Origin: Piezodorus guildinii
Lineage: Eukaryota > Arthropoda > Insecta > Hemiptera > Pentatomidae
Reading direction: 5' to 3'
Length of the DNA stretch: 64,000 nt
NCBI GenBank assembly: GCA_023052935.1
Contig: CM041298.1
Coordinates: 1,674,001-1,738,000, forward strand
The translations under genes were made by a program, and so were the position numbers. Position 1 is the stretch's first letter, and every line of letters starts with the position of its first letter. The notes beneath the pieces are model-generated. The model was not told where the DNA came from. It saw only the letters and a program-made list of their open reading frames with translations, and ran no database searches. Below, one piece after another: positions 10,200 through 20,438 of this stretch.

Positions 10200-10676
10200 A
10201 CATACAATTATGCAATCGATTTATCTACAACAGTCTACATCACATTCTCCTTCACAAATAAAAAATAGACGACAATTTCTTCAAAACTTCATCTTAGAAT
10301 CTTCTGACAAGCAAAGTATCCATGCTATACTGAGTATCGATAGTGTTGATAAGTTACATAAAGTGTACTATTACATGATGGCAGTTCAAAAAGTGCTCAA
10401 TTCTTTATCCTAGACCATTTTCTATCCAGTGTTTATTTTTATTTTATCTTCAAAGTGATATTTAGCTTATTTATTGTTTCTGTTATAACACCAGTAACTG
10501 TTTATTCTTTAATCTGTAATTTATTTTTGAAAGTCAAATTGTTTTAGTAAATTTTCATTATTATTTTATTTATATAATTATATGTATATAAAGTTATAAA
10601 ACCATAATATTGTAATTTATAGCCAAGCTAGGCTCTATTTGTATGGGGAAGCCCCAAAGACCAAATAAAAAAAAAT
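10200..10676 (+). mobile_element. Probable 3' end of a non-LTR retrotransposon (family unclear)
   Basis: A 67-codon frame (10210-10413) of no recognised domain is followed by 3'UTR-like sequence, then GGGGAAGCCCCAAAGACC and AATAAA plus an A-rich tail directly abutting a HINE-A copy. The layout (C-terminal tail, UTR, A tail) suggests a truncated LINE. Clade cannot be decided; an unrelated processed copy is possible. Confidence 0.4.
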
Positions 10677-11570
10677 AAAAAAATCTGGTGCGGGCAACAC
10701 ACGACTTTCACTTACCTCGATTTTTAAAATCAATGAAAGAATTTTCAAATACAGTTAGAGATAAAAATACGTGAAACTATTAAGGAATTAATCAAATTGA
10801 ATTTATATATAAACATGTGTTTTATTAAAAAATCTATTATATTATTATCTAAAATAATCAGTTAGTTTTATCTTCTTCTCATCACTCTCTATTAACTTCT
10901 AAAAGCTTGTGTATGAGATGATATTTTTTCTAAAATCTTTAGCTTTCCAACGGTATATCATACATGTATATTACTGTTCTTATGTTCAAAAACGAAAAAT
11001 TGCGTTTAAAAAATATTTTTTCTGTTTTCTCCTTTAGTTGGGTATCGAATTTATTCAATTTATATATTTACCTGTTTTTCATCAGCGTTAACAAGATAAT
11101 CTAGTTATTATTATTGAATCTAAAAAAATAAAGGTACTTTAGAGGAAGAAAATTTAAAATATCGGCATTTAAGCCCTGTCAGACCATTTTTATCCAAATA
11201 AAACCTACATGATATTAAAGCCCGTTTAATTTTACATCGATATAGCGAGTTTAATCAAAATCGTCGGAACCGTTTTTGAGAAAATCGAAAAAAGGTGCAA
11301 AATGCATAGTATAAAGTGCCTCTTCTGGTAAGCTCATTTTGATGAAAAAAGTTTTGTCACGTCTCGGGCGTATAGTTGTCTTAAATATGAAATTTCAGTT
11401 TCATAGGACTTACCGTTTCCGCCCGGGAGTTACCTCACACGCAGAGCTTTTTGCGGGACTTGGTTATTTGGACTCAGAGGACCTTAAAACGTGTATTTCC
11501 GTTGAAAACTGGAATTCGAAAATTTTTACGATCACAATACTTTCCCTTACTATATATAGTAAGTGAAAGT
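10677..11570 (-). mobile_element. HINE-A repeat, copy 7 (complete)
   Basis: The clearest full-length copy, about 0.89 kb: AAAATCTGGTGCGGGCAACA, the subterminal ACTTTCACTTACC, all internal blocks, GGAATTCGAAAATTTTTACG, ATCACAATACTTTCCC, and the terminal hairpin CTTACTATATATAGTAAG followed by TGAAAGT. The 12-bp ACTTTCACTTAC near one end is the inverted match of GTAAGTGAAAGT at the other. The TG tract is reduced here. The ORFs overlapping it are shadows. Confidence 0.9.
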
Positions 11571-11895
11571 AAAAAAAGAAATGTTTCAACTTATTTCTCA
11601 ACTTGTATAATATTCTGAGAGATGAGACCAGATGTTTTATAAATGCATTAACAAGTACACTCAATATTGCTACTATAGCTGTATGTGAGGTGCATGGAAA
11701 TTGTATAATGACACCAATAGGAGCGGTATGGGCGCTTAATCTTAAGCGGACGTCACTACAAGCAATAAGTCGTGATGGGACTGGCTACTGTTAAGAAGCC
11801 TACGCTACTCGCATATCTAATTAGCCTTTGAATCAATTCAAGTCCCTCTCAGTTGAAGTAACCAGATAGCTGAATGACGCACGAAATTGATATTT
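11571..11895. other. Unassigned stretch with repeat motif F
   Basis: 11750-11830 holds AAGCCTACGCTACTCGCATA and CTAATTAGCCTTTGAA, related to sequence next to tRNA-like SINE heads at 14497-14565 and 25170-25215. A 63-codon frame over 11603-11794 has no recognised features. Confidence 0.4.
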
Positions 11896-12038
11896 AAAAA
11901 ATCTGGTGCGTGCGACACACGACCTTCACTAACCTGTTGAAATCAATTTAAGAATTTTTAAATACATTTAGAGATAAAAATAAATTGTTAAAGAATTAAT
12001 TTAATTTGATTTTAATAGAAAAATGTGGTTTATTAACT
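11896..12038 (-). mobile_element. HINE-A repeat, copy 8, left part (split by TIR element D1)
   Basis: AAAAAATCTGGTGCGTGCGA through TTAATTTGATTTTAATAG to GTTTATTAACT. Continues at 13091 after the D1 insertion; AACT is duplicated on both sides. Confidence 0.85.
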
Positions 12039-12186
12039 CTGTGACGGTCGTGAATAAGTGGTTAAGTCAAAATCTTTCATTTTACAGGTGAGCGACTTAA
12101 ACTTAAACACCAAGAAATTTCTTTAACCAATTTAAGACGACGTGGGAGACGGTCTGAGGGAGCGATACGTGGAGTTAACTCATTTT

Positions 12187-12337
12187 ACTTTCACTTACTA
12201 TATATAGTAAGGGGAAGTATTGCGATCGTGAAAATTTTCGAATTCCAGTTTTCAACGGAAACACACGTTTTAGGGTCCCCTGAGTCCAAATAACCAAGTC
12301 TCGCAAAAAGGTCTGTGTGTGTGTGTGTGTGTGTGTG

Positions 12338-12378
<41 letters not shown>

Positions 12379-13050
12379 GTGTGTGGTAACTCCCGGGCGG
12401 ATACGGTAAGTCCTATGAAACTGAAATTTCATATTTAAGACAACTATACGCCCGAGACGTGACAAAACTTTTTTCATCAAAATGAGCTTACCAGAAGAGG
12501 CACTTTATACTATGCATTTTGCACCTTTTTTCGATTTTCTCGAAAACGGTTCCGCCGATTTTGATTAAACTCGCTATATTGATGTAAACTTTAATGGGCT
12601 TTAATATCATGTAGGTTTTATTTGGATAAAAATGGTCTGACAGGGCTTAAATGCCGAAATATATAAATTGAATAAATTCGATACCCAACTAAAGGAGAAA
12701 ACAGAAAAAAATATTTTTTTAATGCAATTTTTCGTTTTTGAACATAAGAGCAGTAATATACATGTATGATGGACCGTTGGAAAGTTAAAGATTTTAGAAA
12801 AAAATATCATCTCATACACAAGCTTTTAGAAGTTAATAGAGAGTGATGAGAAGAAGATAAAACTAACTGATTATTTTAGATAATAATATAATAGATTTTT
12901 TAATAAAACACATGTTTCTATAGGAATTCAATTTGATTAATTCCTTAATAGTTTCACGTATTTTTATCTCTAACTGTATTTGAAAATTCTTTCATTGATT
13001 TTAAAAATCGAGGTAAGTGAAAGTCGTGTGTTGCCCGCACCAGATTTTTT
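12187..13050 (+). mobile_element. HINE-A repeat, copy 9 (complete, nested in D1)
   Basis: ACTTTCACTTACTATATATA hairpin to CCCGCACCAGATTTTTT, with a long TG microsatellite. A 101-codon minus-strand frame at 12175-12480 is produced by the TG tract and is not a gene. Confidence 0.9.
12313..12376. repeat. (TG)n microsatellite in HINE-A copy 9
   Basis: About 64 bases of TG with two interruptions (TTG and GCG), following AAAAAGGTC. Confidence 0.95.
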
Positions 13051-13090
13051 GATATAACTCGAACTATCCAGTTTTTCACGACCGTCACAG

Positions 13091-13670
13091 AACTAATCTA
13101 TTATATTTTTATCTAAACAATCAGTTAATTTCATCGTCTTTTCATCACTCTCTAATAAATTATACAATGCCTTGTATTAGATGGTATTGTTTTCTAAAAT
13201 CTTTAGCTATCCAACGGTATATTATTCATGTATATTACCATCCTTGTCTTCAAAATTGAATAAAAATTCATGTTTGCACTTTTCTGCTTTAGTTGTTTAT
13301 CAAATTCGCTCAACTTTCATATTTAGCTGTTATTTATCAATGCAAACAAGATGATGTGCCTAATTTTTTTAAATCTACAAAATTAAAGGTTAGTATGACT
13401 ATTTCAATCAGAATGAAACTTAATTCATATTAAAGCTCATTAAATTTTACATCCATGTAGCGAGTTTAATCAAATCGTCAGAGCCGTTTTTGATAAAATC
13501 TAGAAATGCTCAAAAATGCATTATATAAACTGACTTTGTACAACTTTTCGTTTTCGAGCTGGACGTACCACAAATACACGGACACATAATTCTTTTTGCG
13601 GGACATGGTCATTTAAAATCTGGGAACCCTAAAACGTGTATTTCCATTGAAAAGTGAAATTCGAAAATTT
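13091..13670 (-). mobile_element. HINE-A repeat, copy 8, right part
   Basis: Resumes at AACTAATCTATTATATT, matching the consensus TTTATTAAAAAATCTATT, and runs to AAAGTGAAATTCGAAAATTT where a TA microsatellite replaces the terminal hairpin. More diverged than copy 9, in line with being the older host copy. Confidence 0.8.
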
Positions 13671-13692
13671 TATATATATATATATATATATA
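13671..13692. repeat. (TA)n microsatellite
   Basis: Sits where the HINE-A copy 8 hairpin (CTATATATAG) would be, so it may be an expansion of that core. Confidence 0.9.
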
Positions 13693-13869
13693 ATTAAATA
13701 ATCTCTAACACTAAATCACTTTTTAAAAATAACTTAATTGAAAAATGACAGCTATCTTACTCCTAGAATGAATGAATCAATGAATAATTCTCACGCCAAG
13801 GGGAGTCGTATTTATGAGGACTGAGACAGGAAATGACTATGTGCTGACATTGCACTAGCCTGTACCTTT

Positions 13870-13916
<47 letters not shown>

Positions 13917-14057
13917 ATAATTTTTTTTCTCTAGACTTGAAAATCGCCCTGGGGTTGGCAAAAAAAAAAAAATATCTTACATTTATTCGAAAATTGGTAT
14001 GGTTGATACATATTAAACTTCTAACACCCTCAGTTGTTTCTTTAATTTTTATTTTTA
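13693..14057. other. Unassigned stretch with TA microsatellite (13873-13919)
   Basis: Contains a 47-base TA tract and no recognised element. The 78-codon frame starting at 13937 is mostly the J2 tail that follows. Confidence 0.5.
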
Positions 14058-14335
14058 GGTTGGCCCGTTCTAGGTATCACACCATCCATGAAAAACTCCA
14101 CTCCCACTCTAATCCATTAGTTTCAATCCTTGCTTCCTCTTCAATTCCTAATAATCCTCCGAGGTGTCTGTAAAGAAGATGGCCTCGAGACCTTCTTGTT
14201 TAAACTCACTACCAAAGATTGCTGCCAATGGGCAGTTTCTCTTCATGTTTATTTCATGTGATATAACATTTGAGCATATTTACTTGATGTATTTTTTTTA
14301 CAGTTGTAAATTTCAATAAAAATTTTTTTTAGTTA
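14058..14335 (+). mobile_element. J2a: Jockey-type retrotransposon, 3' end
   Basis: C-terminal coding end: CATGAAAAACTCCACTCCC (HEKLHSHSNPL in J1-like context), AATAATCCTCCGAGGTGTCT (NNPPRCL) then a stop, GATGGCCTCGAGACCTTCTT, a UTR and TTTCAATAAA followed by T/A-rich sequence. It matches the J2 end in 27897-28330 and 34100-34330. Truncated and inactive. Confidence 0.75.
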
Positions 14336-14570
14336 CCCACTTTTTAGATGCTGGTGTGCTCCTGAGTCTCCGTACGTCAGAGTTACCCCACGGCTGTAAT
14401 AACATGATACAAAATTATCCTGCTACACCGGTGTTCGAACCCGGGACACGGATAACACTGTTGAAGTGCCCTATCAATCAGACCGCCCTGCTCCTACACA
14501 AGTAATTAGACGTGATAGCTACTGCTATGAAGACTACGCTACTCGCATACCAAACTAGCCTTTAAAGAAT
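14336..14570 (-). mobile_element. tRNA-derived SINE head (SINE-C related) with motif F
   Basis: Minus strand: B box CGGGTTCGAACACCGG and A-box-like GGTCTGATTGATAGGGC, preceded by motif F (GCGTAGTCTTCATAGCAGTA on the minus strand), also found beside SINE heads at 25170. The body differs from SINE-C, so a separate subfamily is possible. Confidence 0.55.
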
Positions 14571-15154
14571 ATTTTCTATTCCTTCCCCGACTATAATCTC
14601 TGCTGAGATATTTCTGTACGAACGTTCAAAAGGACTGGTCTTGAATATGTATGAGTTTCTCAAGGAGAACTAATAAAGGGAACTTACATATTTAAATCCT
14701 GCTTTCGTCTTGTACGGTCAGTCTTTTACATAGCGTATTAATGTTAATTATCTACGGATACATATGTTAAATTTATTATGTAAATGTAGTGTTTATTAGA
14801 TGAATCGTGTGCCCCATATATTCGCTACACTCAAGGACAAGTTATCAGAGGACTAATCTACTGTTCTGTACGTATTGGGTTCGAAATCGGTTTTGGCAGG
14901 ATAATTTTTTATTTTCTCATCACGTGAATGAACAGTTCAGATATGTCAAGGGATATCAAATGTACAATATTGCGATATCGGTGGACAGAAATCTATCGTT
15001 GGAACTTAGATCCGAAATGTTGATATTTTACATTGGGTTGGCAAGTAAGTTCTTTAAGTTTTTCAGAGTGTACACTCAATGTATTATTATTATTATCAGT
15101 GATATCTCCCTAAAAAGAAGGCGCTGAGCACTTATGACTCAATTTTCTTGTTCT
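14571..15154. other. Unassigned stretch with a decayed SINE-C head and a mariner TIR remnant
   Basis: 14830-14912 is a degenerate SINE-C head (CTAATCTACTGTTCTGTACG, then GGGTTCGAAATCGG). 15033-15068 reads TTGGGTTGGCAAGTAAGTTC, a mariner-type end with no matching partner. The 106-codon frame at 14807-15127 spans both and is not credible as a gene. Confidence 0.45.
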
Positions 15155-15445
15155 TTTTTAGACGCTCCCATGTTTCTAGAAGGTATACCGAGTTGAATTG
15201 GCTCTTTCCGTCAGCAGTACCTCCTTCGTGTCTGTCTCTTCCGATTATTCCATACAAAAAAACCTCCTTATATTCTTGATATGCTTACCACTTGTTCCTC
15301 TGTCCATTCAGTAAACACTAGACGTTCCCAACCCATAAACTTGTATATACCTTCTCACAGATATGCTTCCTTCAAAAAATCCTTTATTATTCGTGCTACC
15401 CTATTTTGGAATTCCTTGCCTGTATGCATTCGTAAATCCAGGTTG
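15155..15445 (+). pseudogene. CR1/L2-like retrotransposon, C-terminal RT fragment
   Basis: In several frames it reads like the end of a CR1/L2-type ORF2: SRRYTELNWLFPSAV, then RSQPINLYIPSHRYASFKKS and ATLFWNSLPVCIRKS. The same ending (DLYIPTHRT...LWNSLPTHIR) occurs in the minus-strand element at 51955-52915. Frameshifted and truncated. Confidence 0.65.
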
Positions 15446-15672
15446 GTTGGTTGATTGTTATATTTTATTGGCACAAAACATCTCGGTCATCAGTGCCAGA
15501 CACTCATTTTTAGAAAGTAATTTAAAGTTAAATAATGAACATTTGTTTTACTAAAAAACAAATAACAACAAATAGTTGAAAGCAGTTAACTATAAGAATA
15601 ATCACTAGTAAGAACAAATGTAACATCATTAGAAAAAGATAAACATATATCAGGTTGAATTAAAAAAAAATA

Positions 15673-15674
<2 letters not shown>
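15446..15674. other. Unassigned stretch
   Basis: GGTTGGTTGGTTGATTG followed by TTGGCACAAAACATCTCGG and CATCAGTGCCA, an imperfect hairpin (TTGGCAC with GTGCCA). Not assigned. Confidence 0.35.

Positions 15675-15743
<69 letters not shown>
15675..15743. repeat. (TA)n microsatellite
   Basis: About 69 bases of uninterrupted TA. Confidence 0.95.
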
Positions 15744-15750
<7 letters not shown>

Positions 15751-15779
15751 AATAAAGTTAAAAATTAATTAATTAATTT

Positions 15780-16379
15780 AGAAAATAAAATAATAATAAT
15801 TACAATAATTTTAAAAATAATAGTAAAATACAATTTTCAAATCTGCTTGTAAAAGTCCATTTCCGTAAGAAAGCACATCAATTCGTCAATTCTATTTATA
15901 TCGTTCTCCAAAGCAACCGCTACATTGAGTGGTATTCCCCTTTGGTTCAATTTTCTAGTGTAGAAGGGACATTCCTCGAAAATGTGAGTAACTGTCAGGG
16001 CTCCCCCACAATGCTGACATCTTGGGGGCAAATCCTTAGATATTAAGTGCCCATGGGTTAACCTTGTATGTCCGATTCTCAGGCGGGCCAGGACCACCTC
16101 CTCTCTGCGGTTGATGCGATTTGAGGTTTTCCAAGACTTTGGCTCTCTCTTAATCGCTTTCAGCTTGCTTGGATAGCTGTTTTTCCATGTTTCATCCCAT
16201 TTCTTAAAAACATTTTCAATTAGAGGGCGCGCTAGTTCTGATATTGTTAACAGTGCTTTACCACGACCAGGGAGAGTGAGAGCCTCTTTGGCTGCCTTAT
16301 CTGCTATTTCATTTCCCATTATCCCCAAATAGCCCGGTATCCAGACATTATGAATTCGTAAATCCTTATCATTATCCAC
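15780..16379 (-). pseudogene. I/R1-type retrotransposon: RNase H and C-terminal zinc-binding segment
   Basis: 180-codon minus-strand frame (16379-15837). Residues about 12-32 read VWIPGYLGIMGNEIADKAAK, the end of an RNase H domain (WxPGHxGxxGNExAD; here Y replaces the usual H). Later RREEVVLARLRIGHTRLTHG and CQHCGGALTVTHIFEECPFY give a CX2C...HX4C knuckle typical of I, R1 and related elements. The RT part is missing, so it is a 5'-truncated copy. An A/T-rich tail with AAT repeats lies at 15780-15836. Confidence 0.8.
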
Positions 16380-16605
16380 TTTTAAACACCAACTATTTCT
16401 CCATCTCCTAACGCATCAATCTTCCTAACATATGTAATATTTAAAAGCTATGGATGATACTATTCATTGTCACAAAATCCATCTTTTATTGTTAAACTGA
16501 AGTCTTAAACGACCAGACAATTATTATTTATATTGTACTTTTCTTGTTATTCTTAGGGGACTACTTGTCCCAGAATAAAATTAATTTTCATTTCATTTCA
16601 TTTCT
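16380..16605 (+). mobile_element. CR1/L2-like element 3' end with terminal stem-loop
   Basis: Ends TTATTCTTAGGGGACTACTT then GTCCCAGAATAAA, the stem-loop shared by 3' ends at 34783, 47876 and, on the minus strand, 43446 and 51982. Here the tail is TTTCA repeats (16585-16605) instead of ATT repeats. The same repeats meet an opposing element at 16593. Confidence 0.6.
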
Positions 16606-17310
16606 TTTTGTCTTTTTTTTTCTGCAGACCATTTGGGTCTGTATGATTTTTGATTGTTTTGCTCTAGAGTTACTTCCCGTTTGTTTATTTTGTCTCTAAA
16701 TATGTTTCTGTCTTGGATTTCCTCTTGTCTTATGTCTGCTCTTCGTAAGTCTTCTCGTGTCTCTTTGATCCAGTTCGTAGTGCTTTTGAGTGTTGCTGTT
16801 GCTTCGTGTATCTGTCGTGTCAGTCTTGTTTCAGGTAGTCTTTGTATGTGATAGAATTTCAATCTTCTTTTCCTGATGTCTGTCTCGATGTTGGCGTGTT
16901 CTTCTGTTGTTTTCTTGCTTTCCAGTCTGTATCCATCTTCTGTTTTTCTTGGTCCTAGTATCTCTCTGATGATTTTCCTCTCCTCTTTCTTTAGTTCTTC
17001 GCTTTGTCCTTTGCAGTTCAGTGCCAGTGTTTCACTTGCGTACAGTGCCATTGGACCTATTACAGTTCTGTAGTGTCTTATCTTTGTGTTGGTTGAGATT
17101 GATGTTTTGTTGTATATGTTCTGTGTCATCGATAGTGCTCTCTTTACTTTCTTTAGTCTTGTCTGTTGTGCCTGTTTTTCTTGTCCTGTTGGTTCGATAA
17201 TTTCCCCCAAGTTGAAGTGATTAACCCTATTGATCTCTCCGTATTTCGTGCTCAATTTTGTACATCCGTTTTTGTTGCTAGGAACTGTGTCTTTTCGAAG
17301 GATATTTGTA
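16593..17310 (-). pseudogene. RTE-like retrotransposon (RTE-c), C-terminal RT half
   Basis: 220-codon minus-strand frame (17255-16593). FNLGEIIEP corresponds to the YLGE block after the palm, followed by RHYRTVIGPMALYASETL (thumb, YGSETW-like), KKEERKIIREILGP and RKRRLKFYHIQRL. This order is typical of insect RTE-like ORF2 C-termini. The catalytic YADD part is missing; coding extends slightly upstream of the first ATG. The overlapping plus-strand frames are shadows. Confidence 0.75.
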
Positions 17311-17559
17311 GTCCTATTTTCTCACTCAATGTATTATATACATACAATTTATTTTAATCTACAATATATTAACTATTTTTTACCTTATTTACCATTATGG
17401 GGTTTTTTCCAACCAACTTTCCATTAACTTCATAATGCCATGTTCATAGAATTTTAATAGCTTTTTGTTTAAAAACTGACCTAAGAGGTTGATGTCCTCT
17501 TTCTTTCCATTTCTTTCCATTCATGGAGCTCTGTTGAGACTGGAATATATTTATCACAT
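17311..17559. other. Unassigned stretch
   Basis: AT-rich, with CTTTCCATTTCTTTCCATTC; no element recognised. Confidence 0.35.
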
Positions 17560-17640
17560 TTTTTTTTTTAAATTTATTTATAGTAATTTACAACTGTATT
17601 AAAGAACACAATAAGTAAATATGAGGAATGAAAAAAAAAA
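17560..17640 (-). repeat. J2 3' tail, first of two identical copies
   Basis: AATTTATTTATAGTAATTTA and ACAACTGTATTAAAGAACAC to GAGGAATGAAAAAAAAAA. Repeated at 17909-17988. The two copies bracket a HINE-A fragment. Confidence 0.8.
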
Positions 17641-17900
17641 ATCTGCATAATCAAAGGTACATTAAGGAAAGAATATTCAAATGTTCAGCCTTAAAGCCCT
17701 GTCAGGCTATTTTAATCAGAAAAAAAAACCTAAGTGATATTAAAACCCACTAAATTTTACATTGATCAAAATCGTTGAACCTCTTTTTGGAAAAATCCTA
17801 AAAAGGTACTAAATGCACTGTATAAAGTGGCTCTTCTAGTTCACTGATTTGATGAAAATATTGCTGTAACATGTCTGGGATATTTTCTGCTAAAATATAT
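17641..17900 (-). mobile_element. HINE-A repeat, copy 10 (central fragment)
   Basis: TCAAAGGTACATTAAGGAAA, GCCCTGTCAGGCTATTT, AATCGTTGAACCTC, then GGCTCTTCTAG. Both ends are missing. Confidence 0.75.
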
Positions 17901-17908
17901 ATATATAT

Positions 17909-18465
17909 TTTTTTTTATTTATTTATAGTAATTTACAACTGTATTAAAGAACACAATAAGTAAATATGAGGAATGAAAAAAAAAATTCATGAAAATGTCT
18001 TGAGAAAGAACTACCCAGTGGTAGCACTTCACTAACTATTTTAACTTAGTATGTCCCGAGGCCACCTTCTTTTCAGTCGCCTTGGAGGGTTATCATGGAT
18101 ATCTAAGGAAGATAAATTACGGACAAGTGGGTTTGTATGGGCAGGGAGTTTAGAATGAAAAGAGGAGTATCTATCACGGGCTATGTCTGCAACAAATGGG
18201 ATGTTTAGGTCATTATGGAGGAGTTGATTTGTGACGAAATAAGGGACATTCAGGATTTTGGATTGTAAGGACTGGATGCGAGAGGAATTAGATGGTTTCG
18301 TAGAACCCCAAAGGTCGATTCCATATGTCTAAATAGATCTGATAGAATTGATGTAAATGAGTCTTTTGCAATATACTGAAGTTTTGAACGTTTGTCTAAT
18401 AAGTGTTGTAGTAATCGGTATCTTCGAGCAGTTTCTTGTCGTTTCAGTCTTGTGTGAAGATTCAC
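17909..18465 (-). pseudogene. J2b: Jockey-type RT C-terminus with 3' tail
   Basis: Minus strand reads LHTRLKRQETARRYRLLQHLLDKRSKLQYI then a broken thumb region (GIDLWGS-like, NHLI), then the J2 end DNPPRRLKRRWPRD in mixed frames, UTR and tail at 17909-17988. It aligns with 27897-28330. Frameshifts make it inactive. Confidence 0.75.
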
Positions 18466-19059
18466 AACAAAATAAAAAGTTCTGTATCAATGCGCCAAGG
18501 AATGTTTAAATTGAAAGAATATCAAACTTATATAAGATATAAGACATTTTTGACCCTCCCCCTCCCTCTTCACATAAATATTGGGTTGTAAAATAAGTCC
18601 TTGCGTTTTTCAATATTTCTATTTAATCCTCTCTCCTCCTTAATCCTCTGTGTTTATAAATTTATGTTTGCCTGCTAATAATTTTTACATACTCTAAAGA
18701 AGGATTAGTCAAGGTGATTTTATGCATCAGTTTCAACCGAGATTCCTTACCTTTCAGTACTATTCAGTACTGGTATAGACTTGGAGAATGGAATGGACTT
18801 GGAGCTAGGTCTGGTAAATAGGAAAGATTGGTGAAGGCTCGATAATTTATTGCAAGTGACCTATGAGGTGTGGGTGTCTAGTGGTGTCTTGGTCCGATTT
18901 TCCAGTTCTGGTTTTTTTGTTTGTTTTTTTTAAATTAATTGATCTAATTTTGTTACTTGTAAGCAGTATAGAGTTAAATCAAACTTTTTCCTGATGGCAT
19001 TTTTTGCTGGTAGTGCGACAGGAGAACATGTGCTGGGATGATAAACTCGCCTTTCTCGA
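18466..19059. other. Unassigned stretch with a mariner-type end
   Basis: 18585-18616 reads TTGGGTTGTAAAATAAGTCC after TA, a mariner-type terminal repeat without a partner. The rest holds no recognised repeat or ORF. Confidence 0.4.
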
Positions 19060-19240
19060 TATGTTATAGGGTAGGGTCATCTCACCCTACTCCTAATTTT
19101 CCGAGTGGCCACCATTTGGCGGAATGGTCTCACGTACGAAAGTCTGTGAGTGAATTAAATGCTTGAAAAACTCACTGGGATTCAAACTCACGGCCTTTAG
19201 CGTAGGAGACTACCGTGTTAGCCTGTCATCCGCGGGGTAT
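19060..19240 (-). mobile_element. tRNA-derived SINE fragment, third type
   Basis: Minus strand: GGCTAACACGGTAGTCTCCT (A-box side) and GTGAGTTTGAATCCCAGTG (B box), followed by CACTCACAGACTTTCGTACG and GTAGGGTGAGATGACCC. Organisation resembles SINE-B but the body differs. Confidence 0.5.
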
Positions 19241-19340
19241 TATTTAAGGATACAGTGGGGCAGTAAGTCATCGGTTTGCGACGAAGGGTAAAGGTAATTT
19301 GGTGGGAATTCAATACGTTTTAAATTTATTTTAATAAGAA

Positions 19341-19366
19341 GTCTTGTGTTGCCCGCAACAGATTTT
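19341..19366 (+). mobile_element. HINE-A terminal remnant (copy 11)
   Basis: GTCTTGTGTTGCCCGCAACA then GATTTTC, the last bases of the family only. Confidence 0.6.
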
Positions 19367-19890
19367 CAATCATCTATATATATTAATACATAGCTAACTT
19401 TTTTAATTCAAAGCAATACGGCTCTTGACTGGTATTTATAGCGAGAAATGTTATGTAACAAAAATTTTCTCCATCAAATATCTAATTTGGTAACTGTCAT
19501 TTAATTTTATATTTGAGCTACACCTACAAATTTAGAGCGAGTCTAAAGTGTTAACAGTTATGAGGAGGAAAATAATGTAAAACAATAGAATTTACAAAGA
19601 GGTAAGTTCTAAGACATAGTTTATCTACCATGTCATTACTCATTCATTTGCAACTGATTATAATTCAATTAAATGCTAAAATGAAGTGTTATAAATATCG
19701 ATATTTTTGTGCCAATATTACACCGGTATCGATAAAGTTCACGGAAATCGATATCGTTTTCCTATCTCTAATTGACAGGTATACACAGAGGGTATGCGCC
19801 AGTCTTGAACATGTCGGTAACGTTACCGTGGTGACGAAATAAAAGCTTTTACCCCCCTGCCAAAAATCGCTTAACGCGCCTAAAGAAGTT
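19367..19890. promoter_or_regulatory. Non-repeat stretch with DRE-like and palindromic motifs (19690-19835)
   Basis: Within about 150 bases: AAATATCGATATTT, GGTATCGATAAAG, AAATCGATATCG, and the perfect palindrome GGTAACGTTACC, with CTTAACGCGCC further on (about 19870). TATCGATA is the core bound by insect DREF/BEAF-type proteins. No repeat family covers it. Promoter or insulator function is inference. Confidence 0.35.
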
Positions 19891-19899
19891 TTCACTAAA

Positions 19900-20110
19900 A
19901 AAAAAAATAAAAAAATATTGGTGGTTGTTATATTTCTCAACTTTTTATTAAAATACAACCACGTTTCGGATATTATGCCACCTTCAAGTGAAAACAAAAA
20001 TAGTTTTTTATAGTTAGGTTTGTAGGTAACCACCCAGGAGTACATTGTAAACAAACTAATTACGTACACACCTTAAGATAAAAAATTGTTTTTGCACCTG
20101 ATGATTGCAT
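19900..20110 (-). mobile_element. Penelope-like end fragment with degenerate hammerhead-like core
   Basis: Minus strand reads CTTGAAGGTGGCATAATATC then CGAAACGTGG, resembling the CTGAAGA...GAAACGT pattern of Penelope ends. The core is altered (CTTGAAGG). Confidence 0.45.
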
Positions 20111-20221
20111 CATGTGTTGTGCATTTTAGTAAAAAGTGGCGAAGTATAATATTTATAAAGTTATAGTATAATAGTAGTTCTTGACCTTCGACTGAAATTA
20201 ACAACACCTAAAAAAATTATG

Positions 20222-20402
20222 TACTAATATTTTTTTAGAATCCATAAAAAGTATTTTTTTAAAATATGATCACCCAAACATATCATTTGGTCTATACAAT
20301 AATAACAAATTAGAAAAATATTTAAGTATAATGAAAGACAAAATAGAAAAAATGGATAAGCAAAATTCAATATACAAAATAGACTGCAAAGATTGTGAAG
20401 GC

Positions 20403-20438
<36 letters not shown>

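Larger units (their letters stand above)
12039..13090. mobile_element. D1: small inverted-repeat DNA transposon carrying a HINE-A copy
   Basis: Perfect 16-bp terminal inverted repeats CTGTGACGGTCGTGAA (12039-12054) and its complement (13075-13090), flanked by a 4-bp duplication AACT (12035-12038 and 13091-13094). Without the internal HINE-A copy the element would be only about 190 bp, a MITE. No transposase is present. A 4-bp duplication with CTGTG ends does not match mariner (TA) and I do not assign a superfamily. Confidence 0.85.

Noticed and set aside
12175..12480. 101-codon minus-strand ORF
   Set aside because: Generated by the TG microsatellite (THTHTH) inside a HINE-A copy.
14807..15127. 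106-codon ORF
   Set aside because: Covers a decayed SINE head and a mariner end remnant; no domain.
19689..20069. 126-codon minus-strand ORF
   Set aside because: Spans the DRE-like motif region and a Penelope end; no conserved motif and poor composition.
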